This document shows positions 48,775 to 57,675 of a DNA stretch of 64,000 bases, in pieces. Made by a program: the position numbers and the translations under genes. This DNA is from Cellulomonas carbonis. Lineage in GTDB: Bacteria; Actinomycetota; Actinomycetes; Actinomycetales; Cellulomonadaceae. The DNA lies in NCBI RefSeq assembly GCF_014636275.1, contig NZ_BMEB01000002.1, positions 124,001 through 188,000 on the forward strand, given 5' to 3'. Each line of letters begins with the position of its first letter. Position 1 is the stretch's first letter. A model generated the notes under the pieces. The model saw only the letters and a program-made list of their open reading frames with translations, was not told where the DNA came from and did no database searches.

Positions 48775-49778
48775 GTGAGGTTCACCTTCTCGTCCGGCAC
48801 GACCTTGCGCTGGATCCATGTGATGAGCAGGACGAACAGCAGCAGCACCACGGCCATCGCCGACGCGAGGCCGACCCGGCGCGGACGCATCTCGAACGCG
48901 AGGCCGATGGTCTGGATGACGAACGTCTCGGAGCCGTTGGCCCCACCGGTCATGACGTAGGGGATCTCGAAGACGGCGAGGCTTCCCGACACCGCGAGGA
49001 TGAAGGAGAGGGTCACGACGGGCTTGATCGACGGCAGGATGATCCAGCGGAACTGGTCCCAGCGGTTCGCGCCGTCCAGCTCGGCCGCCTCGTACAGGTG
49101 CGGGTTGATGGACTGGATCGCGCCCAGGAACAGCACGAAGTTGAGTCCCGTGTAGCGCCACACCGAGGTCCCGGCGAGCGACACGTTGATGACGTCGGGG
49201 TTCCCGAGCCACTGCGTCGTCAGCGCCTCCAGGCCGAGGGCCGCGAGCGTCGTGTCGAGCGTCCCCCCCGGCCGGAAGAAGTACAGGAACGTGAACCCGA
49301 TCGCGACGCCGTTGATGAGGTAGGGGAAGAACAGGATCCCCTTGAACAGGTTCCTGAAGCGGGTGCTGAAGCTCAGGACCGTCGCGAAGTACAGCGCGAG
49401 GCCCATCTGCACGAACGACGCCGCGAAGTAGTAGAGGCTCACGAAGAAGACCTCGAAGTACTCGGGGCCGCCGAAGATGCGCGCGTAGTTCGCGAGGCCC
49501 ACGACGTCGCGGTCCTTGCTGATCCCGTTCCAGTCGGTGAACGAGTAGCCGACCATGTTCATCACGGGCACGTACGTGAACGTGACGAGCAGGCCCACGG
49601 GTACGAGCAGGAACAGGTAGGGCGTGAGCTCGACGCGACGACGACGGCGCCCGTCCGGCCCGACCCGTGGTGCGGTGCGCGCGGCCCGGGTGCCGACGCG
49701 ACTGCCGGCACGGCCGCGCCGCAGCGCCTGCCGGACGCCGCTCGCGGGTCCGGCGGGCGGACCTGTCGTGATGCCCAT
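48771..49778 (-). CDS. Carbohydrate ABC transporter permease (MalF type), manno-oligosaccharide importer
   Basis: A 335-residue membrane protein. The N-terminal 55 residues are Arg/Gly-rich and cytoplasmic, followed by six transmembrane segments (first ELTPYLFLLVPVGLLVTFTY). The EAA loop is HLYEAAELDGANRWDQFRWI. ATG 49778 has GGAGGA seven bases upstream and begins MGITTGPPAG; an ATG 66 bases earlier was rejected for lack of a ribosome site. A hairpin (49823-49855) separates it from the binding-protein gene. Confidence 0.93.
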   Translation of the reverse strand: MGITTGPPAGPASGVRQALRRGRAGSRVGTRAARTAPRVGPDGRRRRRVELTPYLFLLVPVGLLVTFTYVPVMNMVGYSFTDWNGISKDRDVVGLANYARIFGGPEYFEVFFVSLYYFAASFVQMGLALYFATVLSFSTRFRNLFKGILFFPYLINGVAIGFTFLYFFRPGGTLDTTLAALGLEALTTQWLGNPDVINVSLAGTSVWRYTGLNFVLFLGAIQSINPHLYEAAELDGANRWDQFRWIILPSIKPVVTLSFILAVSGSLAVFEIPYVMTGGANGSETFVIQTIGLAFEMRPRRVGLASAMAVVLLLFVLLITWIQRKVVPDEKVNLT

Positions 49779-49822
49779 CGTGTCCTCCGACGCTGGAGTG
49801 GCGGGTGGGTGCTGGGTGGGGT

Positions 49823-49855
49823 GCCCCCGCCGCGCGCTCGTCACGCGGCGGGGGC
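49823..49855 (-). terminator. Intercistronic hairpin after the mannan binding-protein gene
   Basis: GCCCCCGCCGCG (49823-49834) pairs perfectly with CGCGGCGGGGGC (49844-49855), with a 9-nt loop. It lies 19 bases past the binding-protein stop, before the permease genes, and probably sets the higher binding-protein level. Confidence 0.7.
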
Positions 49856-49874
49856 CGTCCCGGTCCGGTACCGG

Positions 49875-51170
49875 TCAGGTGCCGACCACGGCGGCGCGGG
49901 CCTCGGCCCACCGCGCGTTGAGGTCGTCGAAGACCTGCTCCTTGGTCTCGCCGGAGGCGCCGCGGGCGGCGTCGACGATCCGCTGGCGGTAGTCGGGGTT
50001 CCACAGCCCGATCTCCGCCTCGGCGTCGATGTCGTTCACCAGGCTCTCGGCACCGGGCTCGGCGGGTGCGAGCTCCACGTACTCGACACCGAGCTCCTCG
50101 AAGTCGGCGAGGGTGTCCGGCGTCGGGCCGTCGAGGCGCGGGGACAGACCGCCCTGGTCCGTCGCGTAGCCGGACTCGTCCGCGAACCAGTCCAGCCACG
50201 CGCGCGCGGCGGCCTTGTTGTCGGAGTTGACGTTGATGCCGTTCTTGTAGTCGCCACCCGCCGTCGAGTGGAAGGTTCCGTCGACCTGGTGAGGGAAGGG
50301 CATGTAGCCGATGTCGTCGGGGTCGTCGGCCGCGTCGCGCATCTGCGTGATGGCCCACGAGCCGAGCACCATCGAGGCGACCTCGCCGCGGCCGAGCATG
50401 CCCTTCGACTCCTCCCAGTTCGTCGTGATCGGGTCGGGCTCGGTGAGGCCGGCGGCGACGGCGTCGAACAGCAGGGAGTCGATGACGAAGTGCTCCTCGC
50501 CCTCGGCCCACGGGGAGTCGGTCTCGGCGAGCAGGTTCGCGGCCTCCGGGTCGGCGGAGATGGTCCCGCGGTGGCCCTCCCACTGCGTGAGCGGCCAGCC
50601 GTCGGCGTAGTTCGTGTAGAGCGGGACGGCGTCGGTCGCGTCCGCGATGGCGCCGAGGGCGTCGAGGAACTCGTCGGGGCTGGTCGGGATCTCGGTGACC
50701 CCGGCCTCCTCCCAGACGGTCTTGTTGTAGACGATGCCCTGGACGTTGCCCGTGATGGCGATGCCGTACGACTGGCCGTCGTACGCCTGCTCGCCACGCA
50801 CGAACCGGTAGGTCTCCGCGAGCTCGTCCACGGGACCGAGCGGCTCGAAGAAGTCGGGGAGGTCGGCGGGCGCGATGGTGTTCGGGATGAGGAGCACGTC
50901 GCCGTAGTCGGCGGTGCTCATCCGCGTCGTCACCTCGCCCTCGTAGTCGGTGATCGCCTCGAACGTCACGGTGACGTCCGGGTGCTCCTCCTCGAACGCG
51001 GCCTTGTAGTCGGCGAAGACCGTGTCGACGATGTCGGTCCGGTTCGTCAGGACCGTGATGTCACCGGCGATCTCGCCGTCGGCACCGGCCTGCTGTCCCC
51101 CGTCGTCCCCGCCGCAGGCCGCCAGCAGGGTCGTGGCGGCGGCGGCGAGCGCCACAGTGCGCTTTCTCAT
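49875..51170 (-). CDS. Sugar-binding lipoprotein of the mannan importer
   Basis: A 431-residue lipoprotein. Its signal peptide RTVALAAAATTLLAACGGDD ends at the lipobox LAAC. The mature protein begins DITVLTNRTDIVDTVFADYK and contains GIAITGNVQGIVYNKTVWEE and STAGGDYKNGINVNSDNKAA, typical of family 1 solute-binding proteins. It captures oligosaccharides for the two permeases. An AGAAGAGAC ribosome site precedes ATG 51170. It is the first gene of the mannan operon; its promoter overlaps a perfect LacI operator at 51237-51252. Confidence 0.93.
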   Translation of the reverse strand: MRKRTVALAAAATTLLAACGGDDGGQQAGADGEIAGDITVLTNRTDIVDTVFADYKAAFEEEHPDVTVTFEAITDYEGEVTTRMSTADYGDVLLIPNTIAPADLPDFFEPLGPVDELAETYRFVRGEQAYDGQSYGIAITGNVQGIVYNKTVWEEAGVTEIPTSPDEFLDALGAIADATDAVPLYTNYADGWPLTQWEGHRGTISADPEAANLLAETDSPWAEGEEHFVIDSLLFDAVAAGLTEPDPITTNWEESKGMLGRGEVASMVLGSWAITQMRDAADDPDDIGYMPFPHQVDGTFHSTAGGDYKNGINVNSDNKAAARAWLDWFADESGYATDQGGLSPRLDGPTPDTLADFEELGVEYVELAPAEPGAESLVNDIDAEAEIGLWNPDYRQRIVDAARGASGETKEQVFDDLNARWAEARAAVVGT

Positions 51171-51236
51171 GTCTCTTCTCTCCGTCTCGACGCCCGCAGC
51201 GACGCTGCGGCGGGTCGCGAGTGCGACGTGGGCGCT

Positions 51237-51265
51237 ACTTAAGCGCTTAAGTCCCGTGGCGTCAA
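51237..51265 (-). promoter_or_regulatory. Promoter with LacI operator, mannan operon
   Basis: The minus strand has TTGACG (51260-51265), a 17-bp spacer, then TTAAGT (51237-51242). ACTTAAGCGCTTAAGT (51237-51252) is a perfect 16-bp palindrome with central CG that covers the -10 and half of the spacer. It is the expected target of the LacI protein encoded at 51370-52410. Confidence 0.85.
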
Positions 51266-51369
51266 GAGGTCGTCCCCGTGCCGGCGTCCGGCAGCGAGGG
51301 CTCGCGAGCCGGCCGGCGCGACGGCGGAGCGCGTCGGCTCGGCGGGCGGTTGCGGCGGGGCCGGTCGGC

Positions 51370-52410
51370 TCAGCGGGCCGGGGCCGGCCCGACGCTGCCC
51401 CGGCCCACGAGCGTGGGGACCGAGCTGCGCACCGCGGTCGGCTCGGCGCCGGCGACCGCGTCGAGGAGCACCCGCGCCGCCGCCGACCCGTACGCGGCGA
51501 CGTCCCTGCTCATCGCGCTCAGCGGCGGGTTCGTCAGCCGGCACAGCGGCGAGTCGTCCCAGGCGAGGACGGACAGGTCCTCGGGCACGCGCAGCCCCAG
51601 CTCCGCCGCGACGTGCATCGCACCGACGGCCATGAGGTCGTTGTCGAGCACGACGGCGGTGGGCGGCTCGGCACGCGTGAGGACGTCGCGCGTCGCGGCC
51701 GTGCCGCCGTCGACCGTGTAGTCGGTGCTCACCTGGACGATCTCGACGCCGAGGCGCTCGCCCGCACGACGGAACGCCTCGGACCGGACCTGCGTGTGCA
51801 CGAGGTCCTCGAGTCCCGCGACGCGGGCGATCCGCCGGTGGCCGAGGCTCGCGAGGTGCGTGATGGCCTCCTCGACGGCGTGCGCGTCGTCGCTCCACAC
51901 GGACGGCAGCGGACCGGCGTGCTCGGGGTCGCCGACGACGACGGCCGGCAGCCCGAGCTCGGTCAGGACGCCGACGCGCGGGTCGTCGACGCGGAGGTCG
52001 ACGACGAACACGCCGTCGACCCGTCGCTCCGACCACCACCGCCGGTAGGTCTCGAGCTCGCGGTCGGGGTGCGGGGACACCTGGAGCAGCAGCGCGAAGC
52101 CGCGCTCGGACAGGACCTCCTCGACGCCCGAGACGAACGACATGAAGAACGGCTCCATGCCGAGCACCGAGGCGGGTCGCGTGATGACCATGCCGACCGT
52201 CGACGAGCCGACCCCCGTGAGGGCGCGCGCCGCCGTGCTCGGCGTCCAGCCCGCCTCGGCCGCGACCTGGAGCACCCGCGCGCGCGTGGCGTCGGACACG
52301 CCCGGGCGACCGTTGAGCGCGTACGAGACCGCACCCGCCGAGACGCCCGCGCGCTGCGCGATGTCCGCGATCGTGGGCCGGCGGGGTCCGGTCGTCCGGC
52401 GCGGGCTCAT
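51370..52410 (-). CDS. LacI family repressor of the mannan locus
   Basis: A 346-residue regulator. The DNA-binding domain is TIADIAQRAGVSAGAVSYAL and hinge LNGRPGVSDATRARVLQVAA. The ligand domain begins VGMVITRPASVLGMEPFFMS and has AVVLDNDLMAVGAMHVAAEL. The operators ACTTAAGCGC(T/G)TAAGT lie on both sides of the gene: 51237, before the importer operon, and 52572, before the GH113 gene. These would let the protein switch both transcripts, and probably itself, in response to a manno-oligosaccharide. Effector identity is inference. Confidence 0.93.
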   Translation of the reverse strand: MSPRRTTGPRRPTIADIAQRAGVSAGAVSYALNGRPGVSDATRARVLQVAAEAGWTPSTAARALTGVGSSTVGMVITRPASVLGMEPFFMSFVSGVEEVLSERGFALLLQVSPHPDRELETYRRWWSERRVDGVFVVDLRVDDPRVGVLTELGLPAVVVGDPEHAGPLPSVWSDDAHAVEEAITHLASLGHRRIARVAGLEDLVHTQVRSEAFRRAGERLGVEIVQVSTDYTVDGGTAATRDVLTRAEPPTAVVLDNDLMAVGAMHVAAELGLRVPEDLSVLAWDDSPLCRLTNPPLSAMSRDVAAYGSAAARVLLDAVAGAEPTAVRSSVPTLVGRGSVGPAPAR

Positions 52411-52571
52411 GCGCGCGTCACCTGTGCGACCACCCCGTCACCGTCCCGTCCCTCGCGCGCTCCCGGCCCGAAGGATACGTCGGTGCGCACGGTCGCCGCG
52501 GGCGGTCCGGTCCGCGCGGCCGGTCGGCGCCGCCCCCGCAGGCCGCGGCGGGCACGGGCTCCCCATCGATG

Positions 52572-52587
52572 ACTTAAGCGCGTAAGT
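52572..52587 (+). promoter_or_regulatory. Second LacI operator, upstream of the GH113 gene
   Basis: ACTTAAGCGCGTAAGT is identical to the operator at 51237 except for one base (15 of 16). It lies 47 bases upstream of the GH113 start. A GGGGCGC-ACCGCG-GCGCCCC hairpin (52594-52613) sits in the leader. Confidence 0.8.
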
Positions 52588-52634
52588 TGCTCCGGGGCGC
52601 ACCGCGGCGCCCCACCGAGGACGGAGGCCCGTCG

Positions 52635-53606
52635 ATGACGCAGCGAACCGATCGCACCCTGACCGCGACACCCGTGCGCGGCATGACCTGGGGCTGGGTC
52701 GGCGAACCGGGGACCTGGAGCACCCCGGCGGCCGACCGCTCGATGCGCGCGATGGCGGGCCTGGGCGTCACCTGGGTCACCCTCGCCTACGCCGCGGTGC
52801 AGGACACCGCGCAGTCGACCGAGGTGCGGTGGCGTGGCACGACCGTCTCCGACGACGAGATCCGTGACGCCGTCGGGCGCGCCCGGGCGCTGGGGCTGCG
52901 GGTGTGCCTCAAGCCGACCGTGAACTGCGTCGACGGCACGTGGCGCGCGCACATCGGCTTCCTCGAACCCGACGTCCCGGGCGAGCCGACGTGGCGTGAG
53001 TGGTTCGCGTCCTACGGTGAGTACGTCCTGCACCACGCCGCGCTCGCCGAGGAGCTCGACGCCGACCTCTTCTGCGTGGGCTGCGAGATGGTCCGCGCCG
53101 ACGCCCAGGAGCAGCACTGGCGCGACCTCGTCGCGGCCGTCCGGCAGGTGTACTCCGGACCGGTCACCTACAACTGCGACAAGTACCAGGAGGACCGTCT
53201 GACCTGGTGGGACGCGGTCGACGTGATCAGTGCGTCGGGCTACTACCCGAGCGGGACGTGGGCGGCCCAGCTCGACCGGGTCGAGCGCGTCGTCGAGCGC
53301 CACGGCAAGCCGTTCCTGTTCGTCGAGGCGGGCTGCCCGAGCCGCGAGGGATCACCGGAGCGCCCGAACGACTGGACGCACGACGGCGCACCGAGCGGCT
53401 CCGCGCAGGCCGGGTACCTCGACGAGATGCTCACCGCGTGCGCCGAGCGCCCCTGGGTCGGCGGCGTCGTGCTCTGGGACTGGCCCGCCGACCTGTACCC
53501 CGCGCACGAGGCCCCCGACAACCGCGACTACTGCGTCCACGGCAAGCCCGGCGCCGACGTCGTCGCCCGCCACTTCGCGTCCTGGGGAGCCCCGCCGCCA
53601 GCCTGA
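52635..53606 (+). CDS. GH113 family beta-1,4-mannanase, intracellular
   Basis: A 323-residue TIM-barrel enzyme without signal peptide. It opens VRGMTWGWVGEPGTWSTPAA, the GMTWG start typical of GH113. It has VCLKPTVNCVDGTWRAHIGF, an acid/base candidate E151 in DLFCVGCEMVRAD and a nucleophile candidate E231 in KPFLFVEAGCPS. The C-terminal GGVVLWDWPADLYP is typical of the eighth strand. GH113 enzymes are endo-acting or transglycosylating mannanases. Intracellular location fits cleavage of imported manno-oligosaccharides before the GH2 mannosidase acts. GGAGG precedes ATG 52635. A LacI operator is just upstream. Confidence 0.88.
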   Translation: MTQRTDRTLTATPVRGMTWGWVGEPGTWSTPAADRSMRAMAGLGVTWVTLAYAAVQDTAQSTEVRWRGTTVSDDEIRDAVGRARALGLRVCLKPTVNCVDGTWRAHIGFLEPDVPGEPTWREWFASYGEYVLHHAALAEELDADLFCVGCEMVRADAQEQHWRDLVAAVRQVYSGPVTYNCDKYQEDRLTWWDAVDVISASGYYPSGTWAAQLDRVERVVERHGKPFLFVEAGCPSREGSPERPNDWTHDGAPSGSAQAGYLDEMLTACAERPWVGGVVLWDWPADLYPAHEAPDNRDYCVHGKPGADVVARHFASWGAPPPA

Positions 53607-53684
53607 CCCGCCCGGACCGCCCGTCCACGAGCCGGCCGGGGGCCCCCACCACCGGGTTCGCTCGACCACCGGGCGCGCGCCCGG

Positions 53685-53696
53685 CACAGTGGGCGC
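53685..53696 (+). promoter_or_regulatory. Weak leaderless-type -10 box of the MATE gene
   Basis: CACAGT (53685-53690), six bases, then GTG at 53697. Confidence 0.3.
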
Positions 53697-55073
53697 GTGC
53701 CCGCCCGCCGACCCGACTCCCGCCGCGACGGGCCGGCGGCCCGCACGCGCTCCCGGCCCGACGCCCTCGACCGGAGCATCGTCGCGCTCGCGCTGCCCGC
53801 GCTCGGCGCGCTCGTCGCGGAGCCGCTGTTCGTGCTCGTCGACTCGGCCGTCGTGGGACGCCTCGGCACCGCGCCGCTCGCGGGTCTCGCGCTCGCCGGG
53901 ACCGTCCTGACGACCGTCGTCGGGCTCTGCGTCTTCCTCGCGTACACGACCACGGCGTCGGTCGCGCGCAGCGTCGGTGCGGGCGAGCGCGACCGCGCGA
54001 TGCGGCTCGGCGTCGACGGCCTGTGGCTCGCCGCGGGCCTCGGGGCGGTGCTCGCCGTCGTCCTCGGCCTCGCCGCCCCGTGGCTCGCGACCGCGCTGGG
54101 CGCGCCGGCCGACGTCGTCCCGCACGCCGTCGCGTACCTGCGCTGGTCGGCGCCCGGGCTGCCCGGGATGCTCGTCGTCCTCGCCGCGACGGGGGTGCTG
54201 CGCGGCATGCTCGACACGCGCACGCCGCTCGTCGTCGCGGCGTCGGGCGCGGTGCTCAACGCGGTCCTGTCCGTGACGCTCGTCCTGGGGCTGGGCATGG
54301 GCGTCGCCGGGTCGGGGCTCGCGACGGCGGTCGCGCAGGTGCTCATGGGCGCGGCGCTCGCCGCCGTCGTCGTGCGCGGGGCGCGCGCGGCGGACGTGCG
54401 GCTCGTGCCGACCCGCAGCGGGGTGCTCGGCGGCGTCCGCTCGGGCCTGCCCCTGCTGCTGCGCACGCTGTCGCTGCGCGCCGCGCTCCTCCTCGCCGCG
54501 TGGGTCGCGGCGGGGCTCGGGACGGTCGCCCTCGCGGGCCACCAGGTCGTGATGGCGGTGTGGGGACTCCTGGCGTTCGGCCTCGACGCGCTCGCGATCG
54601 CGGCGCAGGCGCTCGTCGGGCAGGGGCTGGGCGCGGGCGACGTCGGGCGCACGCGTGCGGTCCTGCGCCGCACCCTCGCGTGGGGGACGGCGGCCGGCGC
54701 CGCCGCGGGGGTCGCCGTCGCCGCGACCGCGTGGTGGGTCGGCCCGCTCTTCTCCGCCGACGACGACGTGCGCCGCGCCGTCGCGCTCTCGCTCGTCGTC
54801 GTCGCGGTCGGGCTGCCCGTCGCGGGCTGGGTGTTCGTGCTCGACGGCGTGCTGATCGGCGCGGGCGACGGGCGCTACCTCGCGGCGGTGGGCTTCGTGA
54901 CGCTCGCGGTGTACGCGCCGGCGGCGCTCGCCGTGCGCGCCTGGGCCGACGGCGGCGCGGCGGGTCTCGCGTGGTCCTGGGTCGCGTTCGCGGGCGTCTT
55001 CATGCTCGCCCGCGCCGTGACGACGGGCCTGCGGGCACGCGGCACGGCGTGGATGGTCACCGGCGCGCCCTGA
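53697..55073 (+). CDS. MATE family efflux transporter (DinF-like)
   Basis: A 458-residue membrane protein with twelve predicted transmembrane segments in two related six-helix bundles. It has the MATE N-terminus ALPALGALVAEPLFVLVDSA, with VVGRLGTAPLAGLALAGTVL following. The second bundle begins near RSGLPLLLRTLSLRAALLLA, with LAGHQVVMAVWGLLAFGLDA. The DinF subfamily exports organic cations with proton or sodium antiport; substrate unknown. GTG 53697 lacks a Shine-Dalgarno and may be leaderless. Its position near dnaB is common in related actinobacteria. It is independent of the mannan locus, from which it is separated by 90 bases. Confidence 0.92.
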   Translation: MPARRPDSRRDGPAARTRSRPDALDRSIVALALPALGALVAEPLFVLVDSAVVGRLGTAPLAGLALAGTVLTTVVGLCVFLAYTTTASVARSVGAGERDRAMRLGVDGLWLAAGLGAVLAVVLGLAAPWLATALGAPADVVPHAVAYLRWSAPGLPGMLVVLAATGVLRGMLDTRTPLVVAASGAVLNAVLSVTLVLGLGMGVAGSGLATAVAQVLMGAALAAVVVRGARAADVRLVPTRSGVLGGVRSGLPLLLRTLSLRAALLLAAWVAAGLGTVALAGHQVVMAVWGLLAFGLDALAIAAQALVGQGLGAGDVGRTRAVLRRTLAWGTAAGAAAGVAVAATAWWVGPLFSADDDVRRAVALSLVVVAVGLPVAGWVFVLDGVLIGAGDGRYLAAVGFVTLAVYAPAALAVRAWADGGAAGLAWSWVAFAGVFMLARAVTTGLRARGTAWMVTGAP

Positions 55074-55124
55074 CCGGTCGGCCCGACCGGGGCGCGCCGG
55101 GATGCAGCGACGGCGCGGGTCGCG

Positions 55125-55130
55125 TGGACT
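55125..55130 (+). promoter_or_regulatory. Weak leaderless-type -10 box of the FUSC-like gene
   Basis: TGGACT, six bases before ATG 55137. It keeps the first and last T of the hexamer only. Confidence 0.25.
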
Positions 55131-55136
55131 GGGGGC

Positions 55137-56324
55137 ATGCCCCCCGATGCCGCCGCACGCGGCCGCGTCCACGCGGTCCTCGGGCACCCCCGGGTCGCGA
55201 TGGCGGCCAAGGGTGCCGTCGCGGCGACCCTCGCCTGGGTCGTCGCGGAGCAGCTGCCCGGACCCGTCGCCGAGTACTCGTTCTACGCACCCTTCGGCGC
55301 CGTCGCGACGATGTACCCCGCGGTCGCGCAGTCCGCGGCCGAGTCGGTCCGGGCCACCGCCGCGATCGGGCTCGGCGCGGTGCTCGGCCTCGCCACGGAC
55401 CGCGTGCTCGGCAGCGGCACGCTCGGCCTGGCCCTCGTCGTCGCGGTCGGGATCCTCCTCGCGGGGATCCGGTGGGTCGGCGAGCAGCGGGTGTACGTAC
55501 CGGTCGCGGCGGTCTTCGTGATGCTCCTGGGTCAGGGCGCCGAGGTGGAGTTCTCCGCCTCCTACGCCGGCCTCTTCCTGCTGGGCGCGGCGTTCAGCGT
55601 CGTCGCGAACGCGCTGTTCCCGAGCTTCCCGCTGCGCCGGGCCGACGACGCCCTCCGGACGCTGCGCCGTGCGACCGCCGAGCACCTGCGCGCGTCGGCG
55701 GACCGGCTCGAGCGCGACGACGACCCGCCACCCGCCCCGCGCCCCCGCCCGCTGGGCGGACGGGTCGACGCCGCCCGCACGGCGGTCGGGGAGCTGGTCG
55801 GCTCGTCGCGCGGGAACCGCCGGGCGCACCGGGACGTCGCGGCGGTCGACGTCCGGCGTCGGACGTTCGCCGCGCTCGAGCGCGCCGTCCTGCTGGTCGA
55901 CGACCTCGACGCGCTCGCCGCCGACCGACCCTGGGGTGCGAGCGTCCAGTCCGTGCCGACCGCGCTGAGGTCACCCATGGCCGAGGCGCTGCGGCGGCTC
56001 GCCGAGGCCGTCGAGACGGTGGGGCTCGAGGACACCGAGCCGGGCGTGCGAGCCGACGTCGACGGCGCCGTCTCCGCGCTGGCCGCGGCCCTCGCCGAGC
56101 ACGAGGACGCGCACGGCCGCGACGCCGCGGGCCTCCTCGTCGCGACCGTCGTGACGACGCTGCGTCGCACGCTGTCGGTGCTCACGCCGGAGGACCGGAT
56201 CCGGCTCCCCGGGCTCGGCGCGAGCGCCGGGGTCGACGCCGGTGCCGGGGTGGACGGCCTCGGCCGCGCCGACACCACGGACGACGACGGCCCGGACCCC
56301 CGCAGGGATCCGGGCCGGTCGTGA
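55137..56324 (+). CDS. FUSC-like (aromatic acid exporter) membrane protein
   Basis: A 395-residue protein. The N-terminal 165 residues hold about six hydrophobic segments (PRVAMAAKGAVAATLAWVVA, ALVVAVGILLAGIRWVGEQR, VYVPVAAVFVMLLGQGAEVE) in the paired pattern of the FUSC/ArAE family. The C-terminal 225 residues are soluble, charged and helical (ADDALRTLRRATAEHLRASA). Family members export aromatic acids or act in cell-envelope functions; this one has only one half-set of helices, so it may dimerise. The 3' end of the gene contains a terminator hairpin (56286-56313), which serves both this gene and convergent rplI. Confidence 0.78.
   Translation: MPPDAAARGRVHAVLGHPRVAMAAKGAVAATLAWVVAEQLPGPVAEYSFYAPFGAVATMYPAVAQSAAESVRATAAIGLGAVLGLATDRVLGSGTLGLALVVAVGILLAGIRWVGEQRVYVPVAAVFVMLLGQGAEVEFSASYAGLFLLGAAFSVVANALFPSFPLRRADDALRTLRRATAEHLRASADRLERDDDPPPAPRPRPLGGRVDAARTAVGELVGSSRGNRRAHRDVAAVDVRRRTFAALERAVLLVDDLDALAADRPWGASVQSVPTALRSPMAEALRRLAEAVETVGLEDTEPGVRADVDGAVSALAAALAEHEDAHGRDAAGLLVATVVTTLRRTLSVLTPEDRIRLPGLGASAGVDAGAGVDGLGRADTTDDDGPDPRRDPGRS
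56286..56313. terminator. Terminator overlapping the end of the FUSC-like gene
   Basis: GGCCCGGA (56286-56293) pairs with TCCGGGCC (56306-56313) around a further CCC/GGG inner stem. It lies before the stop codon at 56322, so the coding sequence doubles as terminator DNA for rplI on the other strand. Confidence 0.65.
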
Positions 56325-56342
56325 AGCGCCGGTGGCGGAGGC

Positions 56343-56795
56343 TCAGGCCTCCGGGACCACCTGCACGTCGATCTGCGCCGAGACGTCCTCGTGCAGGCGG
56401 ACCTGCACCTGGTACTCGCCGAGCGACTTGATCGGCTGGCCGATCTCGACCTTGCGCTTGTCGATCGCCGGACCACCGGACGCGGTGACCGCCTCGGCGA
56501 TGTCCGACGTCGTCACGGCACCGAACAGGCGGCCGGACTGGCCCGCCTTCGCCGTCACGACGACCGGCTTCGACTGCAGCGCGTCGCGCACGGCCTTCGC
56601 CTCGTCGAGCGTCGCGATCTCGCGGGCCTTGCGCGCCTTGCGGATCTGGGCGATCTGCTTCTCGGCACCCTTGGTCCAGGCGGTCGCCAGGCCACGGGGC
56701 ACGAGGAAGTTGCGCGCGTACCCGTCCTTGACGTCGACGACGTCGCCGGGGGCGCCGAGGCCGGTGACCTCGTGGGTGAGGATGAGCTTCGTCAT
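56343..56795 (-). CDS. rplI: 50S ribosomal protein L9
   Basis: A 150-residue ribosomal protein bound near the L1 stalk base. It starts [20 protein letters not shown] and has the diagnostic [20 protein letters not shown], then a long central helix and the C-terminal domain ([20 protein letters not shown]). Length is standard. It is the last gene of rpsF-ssb-rpsR-rplI, with a 14-base gap to rpsR. Confidence 0.98.
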   Translation of the reverse strand: MTKLILTHEVTGLGAPGDVVDVKDGYARNFLVPRGLATAWTKGAEKQIAQIRKARKAREIATLDEAKAVRDALQSKPVVVTAKAGQSGRLFGAVTTSDIAEAVTASGGPAIDKRKVEIGQPIKSLGEYQVQVRLHEDVSAQIDVQVVPEA

Positions 56796-56809
56796 GAGTC
56801 CGACCTTCC

Positions 56810-57046
56810 TCAGCGAGCCGAGCTCGAGTACGGCAGGAGCGCCATCTCACGGGCGTTCTTGACGGCCCGGGCGATGGCGCGCTGCTCCTGGACGGAGACA
56901 CCGGTCACGCGACGCGCGCGGATCTTGCCGCGGTCGGAGATGAACTTCCGCAGCAGCGCGGTGTCCTTGTAGTCGACCGACTCGATCTTGGCGGCCTTGA
57001 GCGGGTTCTGCTTCTTCTTGGGCTTGCGGACGACGGGCTTCGCCAT
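56810..57046 (-). CDS. rpsR: 30S ribosomal protein S18
   Basis: A 78-residue ribosomal protein that pairs with S6 on the 30S platform. The conserved core is [40 protein letters not shown] and [20 protein letters not shown]. There are no cysteine pairs at the N-terminus, so this is the zinc-independent form; many actinobacteria also carry a second zinc-dependent copy elsewhere. It is preceded by GAGGAG. Confidence 0.97.
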   Translation of the reverse strand: MAKPVVRKPKKKQNPLKAAKIESVDYKDTALLRKFISDRGKIRARRVTGVSVQEQRAIARAVKNAREMALLPYSSSAR

Positions 57047-57112
57047 CGTGTGCTCCTCGGGTTCTTCGGGCGCCGACCGGGAGACGTGCTCACCGGACGG
57101 CTGACGTCTGGA

Positions 57113-57634
57113 TCAGAAAGGGGGCTCGTCGGAGTACGACGACCCGCCGCCGGCCTGGGGGCTGGGCGTGGCCCACGGGTCGTTGTCGAACCCGCCGCCA
57201 CCTCCCTGGGCACCGCCGCCGGAGTAGCCGTTCCCACCGCCGAAGCCGCCGCCACCGCCGCCGCCCGAGCGCTGGGCCCGGGTGACCTTGGCCGACGCGT
57301 AGCGGAGCGAGGGGCCGACCTCGTCGACCTGCAGCTCCACGACCGTGCGCTTCTCGCCCTCGCGGGTCTCGTACGACCGCTGGACGAGGCGACCCTGAGC
57401 GATGACGCGCATGCCCTTGGTCAGCGACTCCGCGACGTTCTCCGCGGCCTCGCGCCAGATCGAGCAGCGCATGAACAGCGTGTCGCCGTCCTTCCACTCG
57501 TTGCTCTGGCGGTCGAACTGGCGCGGCGTCGACGCGATCGTGAAGTTCGCGACGGCCGCACCGGACGGGGTGAAGCGGAGCTCGGGGTCCCCCGTGAGGT
57601 TCCCGACCACCGTGATGACGGTGTCACCAGCCAT
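57113..57634 (-). CDS. ssb: Single-stranded DNA-binding protein
   Basis: A 173-residue protein. The OB-fold covers residues 1-110 ([40 protein letters not shown]). It is followed by a Gly-rich intrinsically disordered tail of about 55 residues. The tail ends in the acidic-hydrophobic tip DEPPF that recruits replication partners. It binds single-stranded DNA at forks as a tetramer. GAGGAG precedes ATG 57634. It lies 41 bases downstream of rpsF and 66 upstream of rpsR. Confidence 0.97.
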   Translation of the reverse strand: MAGDTVITVVGNLTGDPELRFTPSGAAVANFTIASTPRQFDRQSNEWKDGDTLFMRCSIWREAAENVAESLTKGMRVIAQGRLVQRSYETREGEKRTVVELQVDEVGPSLRYASAKVTRAQRSGGGGGGGFGGGNGYSGGGAQGGGGGFDNDPWATPSPQAGGGSSYSDEPPF

Positions 57635-57675
57635 GCCTGCTCCTCGGTTCGCTGTGGGTGGGACGGCCCGGTCGC

